Shown in pieces: positions 15,842 to 24,667 of a DNA stretch of 33,678 bases. A program made the position numbers and the translations under genes. Where the stretch lies: contig NZ_JACJJG010000028.1 in assembly GCF_016899855.1 (NCBI RefSeq), positions 1-33,678 of the forward strand, in the 5' to 3' direction. The notes beneath the pieces were generated by a model. That model made no database searches. It was not told the origin of the DNA and saw only the letters and a program-made list of their open reading frames with translations. Source of the stretch: Marseilla massiliensis. GTDB taxonomy: Bacteria > Bacteroidota > Bacteroidia > Bacteroidales > Bacteroidaceae. The first letter of the stretch is position 1. Each line of letters starts with the position of its first letter.

Positions 15842-17016
15842 AAAGTGATAAACTACATATTTTACATTGCATACAGGATGAGAAGTTTATAGACAATAGT
15901 GTCATTTCACGATTTGAGTATTTTAATGATAAAGTTGAAAATAAGTATGTGATTGTTCGTAAAAATAGCACTAAGCCTGTAACAAAGTTTAAATACATTA
16001 AGCAGACGGAATATGTGACTCAATTGAAAAATTCTCAGTTTTTAGGATTTTTGAAACAGTCAAACATAAAGGTAGTAATATTACATAATTTTACCGCGCT
16101 GTCACGTTCCATAATATATAAGATACCTTCCGAAATAAAAGTTGTTTGGTTTGCATGGGGAGCAGACTTATACTATCCCATAGCTTATAAGCCTTTTATA
16201 GTAGTACCTAACTTATATGGTAAGATAACATCAAGAATTGCAAAAGACGAGAGCTTCAACTTGAAGGGCTTTTTACGGAACTTGAAGAGATTGTTTTTTG
16301 ATTATTGGGTAAAAAAGAGTGTTAGTAGAATTGATTATTTTTCAGGCGTTATACCTCAAGAATATCAACAGATGAAAAAACTCCCGTTCTTTCATGCTTC
16401 GGAAGTGGTCTTTAGTTATAATGCATTGCCGTCTAAAAGTGATTCTGATATGAATTGCACTATGGCAAAAGGAGATAACATATTGATTGGAAATTCCGGA
16501 GATATGACAAATAATCATCTCGAAATTTTTGAAGTTCTGAAAACTCTTGATTTAGGCAAAAGGAAGATTTTTGTACCGTTGAGTTATTCAGGAACGGAAA
16601 GATATAAAGCACTTGTAAAAGAAAAGGGGCGTGAATATTGGGGAGAAAATTTTGTGCCAATGGAAGATTTTATGCCATACGAAGAATATTTGCAAGTATT
16701 GCTAAGTTGTGGCATCCGTATATTTGGGCAAGAACGCCAACAGGCAATGGGAAATATTACGATAGCATGGAAACAAGGTTGCAAGATATTTCTTTCAGAA
16801 ACATCAATGGCATACGATTTTTACAAAGACCTTGGTGTCAAATTCTTTACAATCCAACATGATTTGAACCAGCAATGTTTGGATGCTTCATATTCAGCAC
16901 AACAAGCAGAAATCACACGCAAAATATTATACGAAAAACGCAATCCATATAAGACATCTATACAAGATTTGGAAATATTGATTGATAAATTAGCTTATGC
17001 ATGTAAAGAAGCGTAA
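15838..17016 (+). CDS. GT56-like glycosyltransferase (WecF/Fuc4NAc-transferase family)
   Basis: WecF transfers 4-acetamido-4,6-dideoxygalactose from its dTDP-sugar to a lipid-linked acceptor. This 392-aa protein shows family features: KLHILHCIQDEKFIDNSV at the start, VVWFAWGADLYYP (102-113), the donor-site segment LIGNSGDMTNNHLEIFEVL (217-234), and GQERQQAMGNI (about residue 300). The start overlaps the acyltransferase stop (ATGA). A GT56-like enzyme fits well with rmlA, rmlB and the 4-aminotransferase in the same operon, and supports a dTDP-4-amino-4,6-dideoxyhexose donor. It should act on the cytoplasmic face of the inner membrane. Donor and linkage are inferred. Confidence 0.75.
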   Translation: MKSDKLHILHCIQDEKFIDNSVISRFEYFNDKVENKYVIVRKNSTKPVTKFKYIKQTEYVTQLKNSQFLGFLKQSNIKVVILHNFTALSRSIIYKIPSEIKVVWFAWGADLYYPIAYKPFIVVPNLYGKITSRIAKDESFNLKGFLRNLKRLFFDYWVKKSVSRIDYFSGVIPQEYQQMKKLPFFHASEVVFSYNALPSKSDSDMNCTMAKGDNILIGNSGDMTNNHLEIFEVLKTLDLGKRKIFVPLSYSGTERYKALVKEKGREYWGENFVPMEDFMPYEEYLQVLLSCGIRIFGQERQQAMGNITIAWKQGCKIFLSETSMAYDFYKDLGVKFFTIQHDLNQQCLDASYSAQQAEITRKILYEKRNPYKTSIQDLEILIDKLAYACKEA

Positions 17017-17071
17017 GATAAATCCATAATTAATACTTATAGAATTTAATAACAAACGACATTCGTATTGT

Positions 17072-18166
17072 ATGATATTTTATATTTTTATAATAATTGT
17101 ATCTTTATTATTATTCAATATTGCACAAATAAATTACAAAAAAAACATTTTTTTTATATTGCCATATACTGCTTTTATATTACTGCTTTCAATATTGGGC
17201 GGAGTAAGAGATGATACAGTTGGTATTGATATGCTTGTTTATGGTGTTATAAGTTTTGAAAATGCAAAATATTCAGATACTTTATTAGGCTTATTGAAGT
17301 ATGTACCAGGAGAATGGGGATTTCATACTCTTATGTGGTTATGCGCAAAAATATCAAATGATATTCATTTTATGTTATTTGTAGAAGAGTTTATTAAAAT
17401 TATATTAGTATCTTCAACCGCCTTGCATTTTAAGAACAAGTTTAATCCAACAATGTTCATGTTTGCCTATTTGACATTTTTTTATTTTATAGGTTATAGT
17501 TCAATGCGTCAAATGTTGGCAATATCAATTTTTATTTATGGTTTGCGATTCTATTTTAATAATGAACATAAAAAATATATTTTCACATGCTTATTAGCTA
17601 TGACATTCCATACGTCTGCAATATTTGCATTATTAATATACGTCATACGTTTTATACATGGTAAAAGTTTCAAAAGTACGATAATTATACATTTGGCGAT
17701 TGTACTTTTCGTATACTTATTCAGTTTTACTATTATGGAATATATTTTGTCGGGTAATTTTGGTCTATATTCGGAAAAAGCTGACCTATACATGGAGAAG
17801 GAGGGCGTTGAAACTGCTAAGACAAATATATTATTAGCTATTATGTTTTTTATCATTTCATTGTTTTATAAATTTTGGAAGAAAGACAAACCAGACTATA
17901 TAATATTTTCCGTGTTACTTGTTTACAACCTTTTCTTTTTACTAATGTCAACAAGATTTGAAGTCGCATTTAGAATTTCTTGGTATCAAATACCATTTAT
18001 CCTTATATTATATTTTACTTACGTAAGATTTTATAAAAATGGTGGCCGCTCAATAATGAATTTTTTATTCATATTATTGTTTTCTTTGCATTTTATAATA
18101 TCATCTATTCATGGATTGGATGGAACGATTCCATACACTTCAAAGATATTAGGAATAAATGTTTGA
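17072..18166 (+). CDS. wzy: EpsG-family oligosaccharide polymerase (Wzy)
   Basis: Wzy polymerises flipped repeat units on the periplasmic side. The 364-aa protein is very hydrophobic, with about 9-10 membrane segments. It has the EpsG signatures GVRDDTVGIDMLVY near residue 47 and the MTFHTSAIFALL segment in the middle, plus SSMRQMLAISIFIYGLRF. It is the only Wzy candidate in the operon and pairs with the Wzx gene. Very low GC content marks it as serotype-specific. Spacing to the previous gene is 55 bp. Confidence 0.88.
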   Translation: MIFYIFIIIVSLLLFNIAQINYKKNIFFILPYTAFILLLSILGGVRDDTVGIDMLVYGVISFENAKYSDTLLGLLKYVPGEWGFHTLMWLCAKISNDIHFMLFVEEFIKIILVSSTALHFKNKFNPTMFMFAYLTFFYFIGYSSMRQMLAISIFIYGLRFYFNNEHKKYIFTCLLAMTFHTSAIFALLIYVIRFIHGKSFKSTIIIHLAIVLFVYLFSFTIMEYILSGNFGLYSEKADLYMEKEGVETAKTNILLAIMFFIISLFYKFWKKDKPDYIIFSVLLVYNLFFLLMSTRFEVAFRISWYQIPFILILYFTYVRFYKNGGRSIMNFLFILLFSLHFIISSIHGLDGTIPYTSKILGINV

Positions 18167-18241
18167 TGTTTTAAATAATTATTCATTTTTATTTTAAACA
18201 AGAAATATACAAATATCTGTATATTAATTTAATTATTTATT

Positions 18242-19447
18242 ATGCGAGTTTTACAAATAAATGAAACTATAAATATAGGAAGCATAGGACGAACAACTTA
18301 TGAACTTTCAAAAGAACTAACAGAACTTGGCCATGAATCGTTTATTGCTTTCTCAAGAGGAAATAGTAATAATCTTAGTACGTTCCGAATAGGTGGTGAA
18401 TGGGAACATCATTTACATGCTGTGATGTCTCGACTAACAGGTCTACAAGGATATTTTTCATGGCGGTCAACCGGGCAGCTTGTAAAATACATGGATAGAA
18501 TCAGTCCAAATATTGTACACTTGCGCAACCTTCATGGCAATTATATAAATCTTCCCATACTAATGAAATATTTAGCTGAGAATGATATTCCAACGGTAAT
18601 AACATTGCATGATTGTTGGCTTTTTACAGGAAAATGCCCTTACCCAATTAGTATAAACTGTGAAAAATACAAAAATGGTTGTGGTAATTGCCCTTTATGG
18701 AAAAAAGACAAATTAAATCCGTCTTGGTTTTTCGACACAACGCATAAATGCATAATGGATAAGCGTAAATGGTTTAACAATATTCCAAGATTATCAGTTG
18801 TCGGTGTCTCAAAGTGGGTTACAGAAGTAGCCAGCCAAAGCATCTTGTCATCACATAATTTAGTGACGATTTACAATTGGATTGATTTGGATGTGTTCAA
18901 ACCTCGCGAAAGTAAGTTTCGTGAATTTTACAACTTGGAAGATAAATTTGTTTTGTTGTTTGTCGCCTCTTTCTTTAGTGAATATAAGGGTTATACTCTT
19001 ATACGAACTTTAGCCGAAAAGCTGCCGACTGATTGGGTTATTGTTGCTGTTGGGAAGGAGGTTAAGCCGTTGCCTAATAATATTATTCATATTGACAATA
19101 CAAATAATGCAATTGAGCTGGCGCAGTATTATTCAATGGCCGATGTCTGTGTAAATTGTACTGATTATGAAACTTTCGGTAAGGTAACGGCTGAGTCAAT
19201 AAGTTGTGGAACCCCTGTTATCGTATATAATAATACGGCTTCACCGGAATTAGTGGGAGATAATTGCGGTTTTGTGATAGATGAATCGAAAGGTATTAGT
19301 GCCATACTTGAAAAAATACATATAATCCATTCCATTGGGAAAGGGCATTTTTCAAGCTATTGTAGAGCTTTTGCGGAAAAAATGTTTTCCAAAAAAGTAG
19401 GTATTCAGAAATACATTGATTTGTATAATCAGATGTTACAACATTAA
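18242..19447 (+). CDS. GT4-family glycosyltransferase
   Basis: A GT-B retaining glycosyltransferase of 401 aa. It starts with MRVLQINETINIGSIGRTTYELSKELTELGH, the glycine-rich acceptor loop of the family. It has the HDCWLFTGKCPY segment followed by C-x6-C-G-N-C-P spacing, seen in a capsule branch of GT4, and the donor-binding ETFGKVTAESISCGTPVIVYN with the E-x7-E pattern. It adds one sugar to the growing repeat unit; donor and acceptor cannot be told. Upstream 75 bp are AT-rich with no clear promoter. Confidence 0.88.
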   Translation: MRVLQINETINIGSIGRTTYELSKELTELGHESFIAFSRGNSNNLSTFRIGGEWEHHLHAVMSRLTGLQGYFSWRSTGQLVKYMDRISPNIVHLRNLHGNYINLPILMKYLAENDIPTVITLHDCWLFTGKCPYPISINCEKYKNGCGNCPLWKKDKLNPSWFFDTTHKCIMDKRKWFNNIPRLSVVGVSKWVTEVASQSILSSHNLVTIYNWIDLDVFKPRESKFREFYNLEDKFVLLFVASFFSEYKGYTLIRTLAEKLPTDWVIVAVGKEVKPLPNNIIHIDNTNNAIELAQYYSMADVCVNCTDYETFGKVTAESISCGTPVIVYNNTASPELVGDNCGFVIDESKGISAILEKIHIIHSIGKGHFSSYCRAFAEKMFSKKVGIQKYIDLYNQMLQH

Positions 19448-19467
19448 AGATGTCTTAATTTATTGTT

Positions 19468-20222
19468 ATGATTAAAAAACTTCATTATGTTTGGCTTGGC
19501 GGTAAGCCATTGCCTGCAGCCGTACAAGACTCAATTAAAAGTTGGAGGAAATATTGTCCTGATTGGGAAATCATCCAATGGAATGAGAACAATTTTCCAA
19601 TAAGTGATTTCAGGTGGACAAGAGAGGCCGTTGCAAGACGCAAGTATGCTTTTGCCGCTGATTTCATTCGGCTGTGGGCCTTAAAAACGTATGGGGGGGG
19701 TATTGCGACACTGATGTGACATTCGTGCGCCCAATCGAAAATTCCATAAAATCGAAATTTGTTTGCGGAATAGAAAATCATCTTATTGGAACAGATGATT
19801 TAAAGTTCTTATCTTTACAAGGGATTGACAAAAGAACCGGTAGCCCAATGACAGGATTTGGCATGCAGACAGGTTTTCTTTATTCCGAGCCTGAACATCA
19901 ATTTGTAAAACATTGCATAAAAACAATTTATGAAGGTGGACAAAGGGCTTTTATAAAAGACGGAAATGAAGATTTAATAGTAATTGACGGTGCTTTGATT
20001 TGGGCTTTAAAAGATTTTGGATTTGTATTTAAGGATGAAACACAGTGTCTTGAACCAAATATTATTATTTATAACAGCAGTGTTTATGCCACGAGAAAAA
20101 CAAAGAACAATGGAACATATCTTATACATTGGTTTGACCAAAGCTGGAAAGAGAATAACAATATCACGTTTTTATTGAAAAAAATAATAAAAAAATATTT
20201 TTACTTCTTTTTTAGAAAATAG
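19468..20222 (+). CDS. GT32-like glycosyltransferase, out of frame at a G8 tract
   Basis: The first frame (19468-19719) begins with the GT32-type start IKKLHYVWLGGKPLP and reaches FAADFIRLWALKTYGG, then stops soon after eight G. The -1 frame continues as YCDTDVTFVRP, the DXD donor/metal motif of the family, followed by a conserved TGFGMQTGF region and a C-terminal basic tail, to a stop at 20220-20222. Nine G (or six) would restore a protein of about 251 aa. As written the product loses the DXD and all that follows. The gene fits its operon neighbours on both sides (20 bp and 8 bp), arguing against long-term decay. Confidence 0.8.
19693..19700 (+). repeat. G8 homopolymer tract in the GT32 gene
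   Basis: Eight G lie directly before the codons for the catalytic DXD motif, in an AT-rich gene. Nine G reads TYGGGYCDTD. This is the second long G tract in the operon; I saw no other G or C run of seven or more in the window. Confidence 0.75.
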
Positions 20223-20230
20223 AACTATAT

Positions 20231-20983
20231 ATGAATAAACCCAAAATCTCAATAATAACAGTTTGTTTTAACAGTGAAAAGAATCTTGAACAATGTATCC
20301 AAAGCATTGTTAATCAAGATTATGACAATCTTGAATATATAGTTGTCGACGGAGGTTCGACGGACGGAACATTGGATATAATAAACAAGTACAGAGATAA
20401 GATTTCTTATTTCGTATCAGAACCAGATAAAGGGATTAGTGATGCCTTTAACAAGGGGATAAGAGCCGCAACCGGAGATTTGATAGGAATTATAAATTCC
20501 GATGACTTTATGATGCCCGAAGCCTTGAAGAAGGTCGCTGCCGAATATGAAGAAGGTGTTGATGTTTATCGTGGTTACGAGTTATTGTATTATCCTACGC
20601 GGAAAAAGACAAAAGCGGAATATCCAAATAACCGTTTTGGACGTTTACCAATAGGTAATTGTATTTGCCATGAGGCGGCTTTCATTACCAAACAAACATA
20701 CGAAAAAGTCGGCTTGTATAAAGTAGATTTTAAGTATAGTATGGATTTGGATTTATTTATGCGGTTGTATCAGGCAAAGGCTGTACATAAGTTTATTGAT
20801 GTCTGCGTTTTGACATTTCGTGTTGGCGGAGCATCGTCAACGATAAGTAAATCATATTTGGAGGAAAGAAAAAGGTTGATTATTGAGAATGGTGGGACAA
20901 TATTTGATGCCTTTATATATGTAAATTATCATAAGCTGAAACAAATATTAAAGCGTCTTGTGTTTTTGATTTGGCCTAAATAA
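20231..20983 (+). CDS. GT2-family glycosyltransferase (WcaA-like)
   Basis: A GT-A inverting enzyme of 250 aa. It starts PKISIITVCFNSEKNLEQCIQSIVNQDY, followed by EYIVVDGGSTDGT, GISDAFNKGIRAATGDLIGIINSDD (the DXD-equivalent NSDD) and CHEAAFITKQTYEKVGLY, all typical of the family. It most likely transfers a sugar to the lipid-linked repeat unit in the cytoplasm. It starts 8 bp after the GT32 stop. The donor is unknown. Confidence 0.9.
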   Translation: MNKPKISIITVCFNSEKNLEQCIQSIVNQDYDNLEYIVVDGGSTDGTLDIINKYRDKISYFVSEPDKGISDAFNKGIRAATGDLIGIINSDDFMMPEALKKVAAEYEEGVDVYRGYELLYYPTRKKTKAEYPNNRFGRLPIGNCICHEAAFITKQTYEKVGLYKVDFKYSMDLDLFMRLYQAKAVHKFIDVCVLTFRVGGASSTISKSYLEERKRLIIENGGTIFDAFIYVNYHKLKQILKRLVFLIWPK

Positions 20984-21041
20984 GAGGATGATAGTCTTAT
21001 TATATAATGGCGGTCATATCTAAATCTTAAAAAACATTTGT

Positions 21042-22163
21042 ATGCGTATTCTTCATATTTCAAAATACTATTATCCTTATATTGGAGGAGTAGAAAACAT
21101 CTGCAAGTACCTTGTTGAAGGCATGCCACAATATGAGCGGGCCGTATTGTGCTTCAGTGACAAGCGTGAAGATGTTATTGAAAAAGTGAACGGGATAACC
21201 GTTTATCGTGTTGGAACAAAACTAAACATTGCAAAGCAGGCATTGTCGGTATCTTATTTCCCAATGATGAAACGGGCCATAAGGGAATTTAAACCTGATA
21301 TAATACAATTCCATTGGGCTAATCCTTATCCTGCGGCAGTTTTGTTGACAATGATGCCAAAGAATGTGAAGTTGGTTGTTCATTGGCACATGGACATAAT
21401 TAAACAAAAAAAGATTTATCCATTTATAAAACCAATAGAAACGGCATTGCTTAAACGGGCTGATTTAATTGTAGTTACAAGTCCAATATATAGGGATGCG
21501 TCTATTCCGTTGCAACCATTTAAAAACAAAGTAAAGATATTACCGTGTGCTATTGACGAAGATAATTTTATCCTCCGAAATGGTGATATAAAGAAAATTG
21601 AAGATATTAAGAAGCGATACGAGAATAAGCCTATCGTGTTTTTCGTAGGAAGACATATCCAATATAAAGGTTTGCCACATTTAATTGAAGCGGAAAAGTT
21701 TGTAGAGTCGGATTGTGTTTTTGTTATAGCGGGCAGTGGTCCTTTAACTGAAGAGTTAAAAACAAGATGTCATTCTATGAGGGTTTATTTTGTCGGCCGT
21801 TTGTCTGATGAAGAATTGAAACTTCATCATTATGCTGCATCCGTATTCGCTTTCCCTTCAATAACCAAGAATGAGGCTTTCGGAATAGCTCTTGCTGAAG
21901 CTATGTATTGCGGGACTCCAGCCGTTACATTCACTATTCCCGGCAGCGGTGTAAATTGGGTTTCTTTGAACGGAGAAACAGGAATAGAAGTTCCCAATGG
22001 GAATGACAAGGCTTTTGCAAAAGCTATTGACACATTACTTGACGATAAAGAACTTAGTTTGAAATATGCAGAAAATGGGATTAAACGAGTAAAAGAGAAT
22101 TTTATTATTCCTGTGATGGTTGGTAAAATGGATAGATATTATAGTGAATTGATGATGAGATAA
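21042..22163 (+). CDS. GT4-family glycosyltransferase
   Basis: A 373-aa GT-B retaining enzyme: MRILHISKYYYPYIGGVENICKYL at the start, VFFVGRHIQYKGLPHLIEA in the donor domain, and NEAFGIALAEAMYCGTPAV with the E-x7-E donor-phosphate motif. It is the last plus-strand gene before the 282-bp interruption and the rml genes. It converges on the small minus-strand gene with one base between the two stop codons. Acceptor and donor are unknown. Confidence 0.9.
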   Translation: MRILHISKYYYPYIGGVENICKYLVEGMPQYERAVLCFSDKREDVIEKVNGITVYRVGTKLNIAKQALSVSYFPMMKRAIREFKPDIIQFHWANPYPAAVLLTMMPKNVKLVVHWHMDIIKQKKIYPFIKPIETALLKRADLIVVTSPIYRDASIPLQPFKNKVKILPCAIDEDNFILRNGDIKKIEDIKKRYENKPIVFFVGRHIQYKGLPHLIEAEKFVESDCVFVIAGSGPLTEELKTRCHSMRVYFVGRLSDEELKLHHYAASVFAFPSITKNEAFGIALAEAMYCGTPAVTFTIPGSGVNWVSLNGETGIEVPNGNDKAFAKAIDTLLDDKELSLKYAENGIKRVKENFIIPVMVGKMDRYYSELMMR

Positions 22164-22164
22164 T

Positions 22165-22389
22165 TTATTTAATATTTTCTATATAAGGCAATTTTAGAAT
22201 TGCTTGTTTTTCTTTATCGTCAATAAACGCCCATGCAAAACCATTTTTAGACAATAAGGTTGACTCTACCCCGTTGACAATGACATTGCTTATTGGTATT
22301 TTATATTTTATACCAAGTGCATTAAGTTGTTGAACTGTTTTTAATTCATAACCAACACGTATTGTTATTTTTCTCCAAGACCTAACCAT
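22165..22389 (-). CDS. Small opposite-strand protein, possible stand-alone NGN (NusG N-terminal) domain
   Basis: A 74-aa protein on the minus strand in an otherwise gene-free 282-bp gap. It follows the order of an NGN fold: a start with Trp ([13 protein letters not shown]), a helix ending in [11 protein letters not shown] (NusG-like L-x3-GI-x3-xP), a hydrophobic strand FAWAFID where NusG proteins have GYVFV, and a closing [13 protein letters not shown] like the LPxV end of the domain. There is no KOW domain. A -7-type TACTTTTG (22397-22404, minus) lies directly upstream. It may encode a mini-NusG paralogue that competes with the UpxY-like protein. I am fairly sure it is a gene, less sure of the fold. 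Confidence 0.6.
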   Translation of the reverse strand: MVRSWRKITIRVGYELKTVQQLNALGIKYKIPISNVIVNGVESTLLSKNGFAWAFIDDKEKQAILKLPYIENIK

Positions 22390-22396
22390 CCAAGTG

Positions 22397-22433
22397 CAAA
22401 AGTAACAATAATTTATTATTAAATTGCGACAAA
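22397..22433 (-). promoter_or_regulatory. Predicted promoter of the minus-strand mini-NGN gene
   Basis: On the minus strand TACTTTTG (22404-22397) matches the -7 consensus TAnnTTTG and is followed by C. An upstream TTTG (22433-22430) is 25 bp away, longer than the usual 19-21. Transcription would begin within about 7 nt of the ATG, giving an almost leaderless message. Confidence 0.4.
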
Positions 22434-22445
22434 CATAAAAATTCT

Positions 22446-23354
22446 ATGAAAGGAATTGTTCTAGCCGGTGGCAGCGGTACAAGGCTGTATCCTATCACCA
22501 AGGGAATCAGCAAGCAGCTTATTCCGATTTTCGACAAGCCGATGATTTTTTATCCCATCTCGGTGCTGATGCTTGCCGGCATCAGGGAAATTCTAATCAT
22601 ATCTACGCCTTACGACCTGCCGGGGTTCAAGAGGCTGCTGGGAGACGGGAGCGACTTCGGCGTTAAGTTCGAGTATGCGGAGCAGCCATCGCCCGACGGA
22701 CTGGCGCAGGCGTTCATCATCGGAGAGAAGTTTATAGGTAACGATTGCGTATGCCTCGTGTTGGGTGACAACATTTTCTACGGCGCGGGACTTAACGACA
22801 TGCTGAAGCAGGCTGTAGTTGACGCCGAGGAGAACGGGAAGGCGACGGTGTTCGGGTATCGTGTCAGCGACCCGGAGCGTTACGGCGTGGCGGAGTTCGA
22901 CAATGACGGGAACTGCCTGAGCATCGAGGAGAAGCCCGAAAAGCCGAAGAGTAATTATGCCGTGGTAGGCTTGTATTTCTATCCGAACAAGGTTGTTGAC
23001 ATCGCAAAGCATATTAAGCCGTCGGCAAGGGGCGAGTTGGAGATAACAACCGTAAACCAGGAGTTCCTGAAAGACAAGGAGCTGAAAGTGCAGACTATGG
23101 CGAGGGGTTTCGCATGGCTTGACACGGGCACGCATGATTCGCTGTCAGAAGCAAGTACTTTCATCGAGGTGTTGGAGAAACGCCAAGGACTGAAGGTTGC
23201 CTGCTTGGAAGGCATCGCCTACCGCAAAGGCTGGATAACGGCGGAAAAGCTGAAGGAAGTGGCGCAGCCTATGCTGAAGAACGATTACGGCAAATACCTG
23301 CTTTCCATTCTCGATGAAAAAGAGGAATCGTTGAAGAAAAACTTGGAATATTAG
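22446..23354 (+). CDS. rmlA: Glucose-1-phosphate thymidylyltransferase
   Basis: RmlA joins dTTP and glucose-1-phosphate to dTDP-glucose, the first step to dTDP-6-deoxyhexoses. The 302-aa protein has the nucleotidyltransferase start [24 protein letters not shown], the sugar-site residues in YDKPM-like [31 protein letters not shown] with the metal Asp, and [13 protein letters not shown]. The length is normal. GC content is markedly higher than in the AT-rich glycosyltransferases before it. rmlB follows after 85 bp with a small hairpin between. Confidence 0.97.
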   Translation: MKGIVLAGGSGTRLYPITKGISKQLIPIFDKPMIFYPISVLMLAGIREILIISTPYDLPGFKRLLGDGSDFGVKFEYAEQPSPDGLAQAFIIGEKFIGNDCVCLVLGDNIFYGAGLNDMLKQAVVDAEENGKATVFGYRVSDPERYGVAEFDNDGNCLSIEEKPEKPKSNYAVVGLYFYPNKVVDIAKHIKPSARGELEITTVNQEFLKDKELKVQTMARGFAWLDTGTHDSLSEASTFIEVLEKRQGLKVACLEGIAYRKGWITAEKLKEVAQPMLKNDYGKYLLSILDEKEESLKKNLEY

Positions 23355-23365
23355 CCATTCTCAGT

Positions 23366-23380
23366 CTCCCCCATGGGGAG
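23366..23380. repeat. REP-like hairpin between rmlA and rmlB
   Basis: CTCCCC (23366-23371) pairs with GGGGAG (23375-23380) across a 3-base loop. There is no T run, so it is not an intrinsic terminator. Short CTCCCC/GGGGAG palindromes are common between genes in this group and may stabilise or pause transcripts. Confidence 0.4.
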
Positions 23381-23439
23381 AGGCTGGTTTGCATAATGTG
23401 GGATGAATCCAACATGTTAATGGAAAAACAAATAAAGAA

Positions 23440-24579
23440 ATGACATTCAAGAGAAACATAATGATAACGGGCGGAGCCGGCTTCATCGGCTCACACGTAG
23501 TACGCCTGTTCGTGAACAAATATCCGGAGTACCGCATCATCAACCTCGACAAGCTGACGTATGCAGGCAACCTGGCCAACCTCAAGGACGTTGAGGACAA
23601 GGAGAACTACGTGTTCGTGAAGGCCGACATCTGCGACTACGAGACAATCAAGTCGCTGATGGTGAAGTACGACATCGACGGAATAATCCACCTCGCCGCC
23701 GAGAGCCACGTTGACCGCTCAATCAAAGACCCGTTCACCTTCGCCCACACCAACGTGATGGGCACGCTGACATTGTTGCAAGCAGCAAAAGAATACTGGG
23801 AAAACAAGCCCGAAGGTTATGAGGGCAAACGTTTCTATCATATCTCTACAGACGAGGTTTACGGGGCGTTGGAGCTGACGAACCCCGAAGGCATTGAGTC
23901 TCCGTTCACCACCAAGGCATCGTCGGAACACCACCACGCCTACGGCACGGAGTTCTTCACCGAGGAGACGAAATACAACCCGCATTCACCTTACTCGGCA
24001 TCGAAGGCAAGTTCAGACCACTTTGTCCGTGCTTTCCACGACACATACGGTATGCCGACCGTAGTGACAAACTGCTCCAACAACTACGGGCCTTACCAGT
24101 TCCCCGAAAAGCTCATCCCCCTGTTCATCAACAACATCCGCCACAAGAAGCCGCTGCCCGTATACGGCAAGGGCGAGAACGTGAGGGACTGGCTCTATGT
24201 TGAAGACCACGCCCGCGCCATCGACCTCATCTTCCACAAAGGAAAGACGGCCGACACATACAACATCGGCGGCTTCAACGAATGGAAGAACATCGACATC
24301 ATCAAGGTTGTCATCAAGACCGTTGACCGCCTGCTCGGCCGCAAGGAGGGCGAGGACATGGACCTCATCACATACGTCACTGACCGCAAGGGCCACGACA
24401 TGCGCTACGCCATCGACTCACGCAAACTTCAAAGAGAGCTTGGCTGGGAACCAAGCCTCCAGTTCGAGGAAGGCATAGAGAAGACCGTCCGCTGGTATCT
24501 GGACAACCAAGCGTGGATGGACAACGTGACAAGCGGAGACTACCAAAGGTATTACGACGAGATGTACAAGGACAGGTAA
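23440..24579 (+). CDS. rmlB: dTDP-glucose 4,6-dehydratase
   Basis: RmlB converts dTDP-glucose to dTDP-4-keto-6-deoxyglucose with bound NAD. It shows ITGGAGFIGSHVVR (Rossmann loop), IIHLAAESHVDRSI, the active-site THISTDEVYG-like YHISTDEVYGAL with Asp-Glu, and YSASKASSDHFV with the YxxxK pair, then RDWLYVEDHARAI and YNIGG. The 379-aa length includes a family-known insert. No rmlC or rmlD follows; a hairpin terminator is 22 bp downstream. Its product probably feeds the aminotransferase at 10633-11742. Confidence 0.97.
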   Translation: MTFKRNIMITGGAGFIGSHVVRLFVNKYPEYRIINLDKLTYAGNLANLKDVEDKENYVFVKADICDYETIKSLMVKYDIDGIIHLAAESHVDRSIKDPFTFAHTNVMGTLTLLQAAKEYWENKPEGYEGKRFYHISTDEVYGALELTNPEGIESPFTTKASSEHHHAYGTEFFTEETKYNPHSPYSASKASSDHFVRAFHDTYGMPTVVTNCSNNYGPYQFPEKLIPLFINNIRHKKPLPVYGKGENVRDWLYVEDHARAIDLIFHKGKTADTYNIGGFNEWKNIDIIKVVIKTVDRLLGRKEGEDMDLITYVTDRKGHDMRYAIDSRKLQRELGWEPSLQFEEGIEKTVRWYLDNQAWMDNVTSGDYQRYYDEMYKDR

Positions 24580-24600
24580 ACGTCTTTCCATTCGGGAATA

Positions 24601-24642
24601 AAGGGCAAGGTATGCAAGGATGCTTTGCCCTTGTTTGTTTTC
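24601..24642 (+). terminator. Intrinsic terminator closing the capsule operon
   Basis: AAGGGCAA (24601-24608) pairs with TTGCCCTT (24625-24632), with a possible inner GCA/TGC pairing, followed by the T-rich GTTTGTTTTC. It lies 22 bp after the rmlB stop and 26 bp before the helicase start. Confidence 0.7.
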
Positions 24643-24667
24643 AATCGTTGTTTGACATCCCCCGGCA

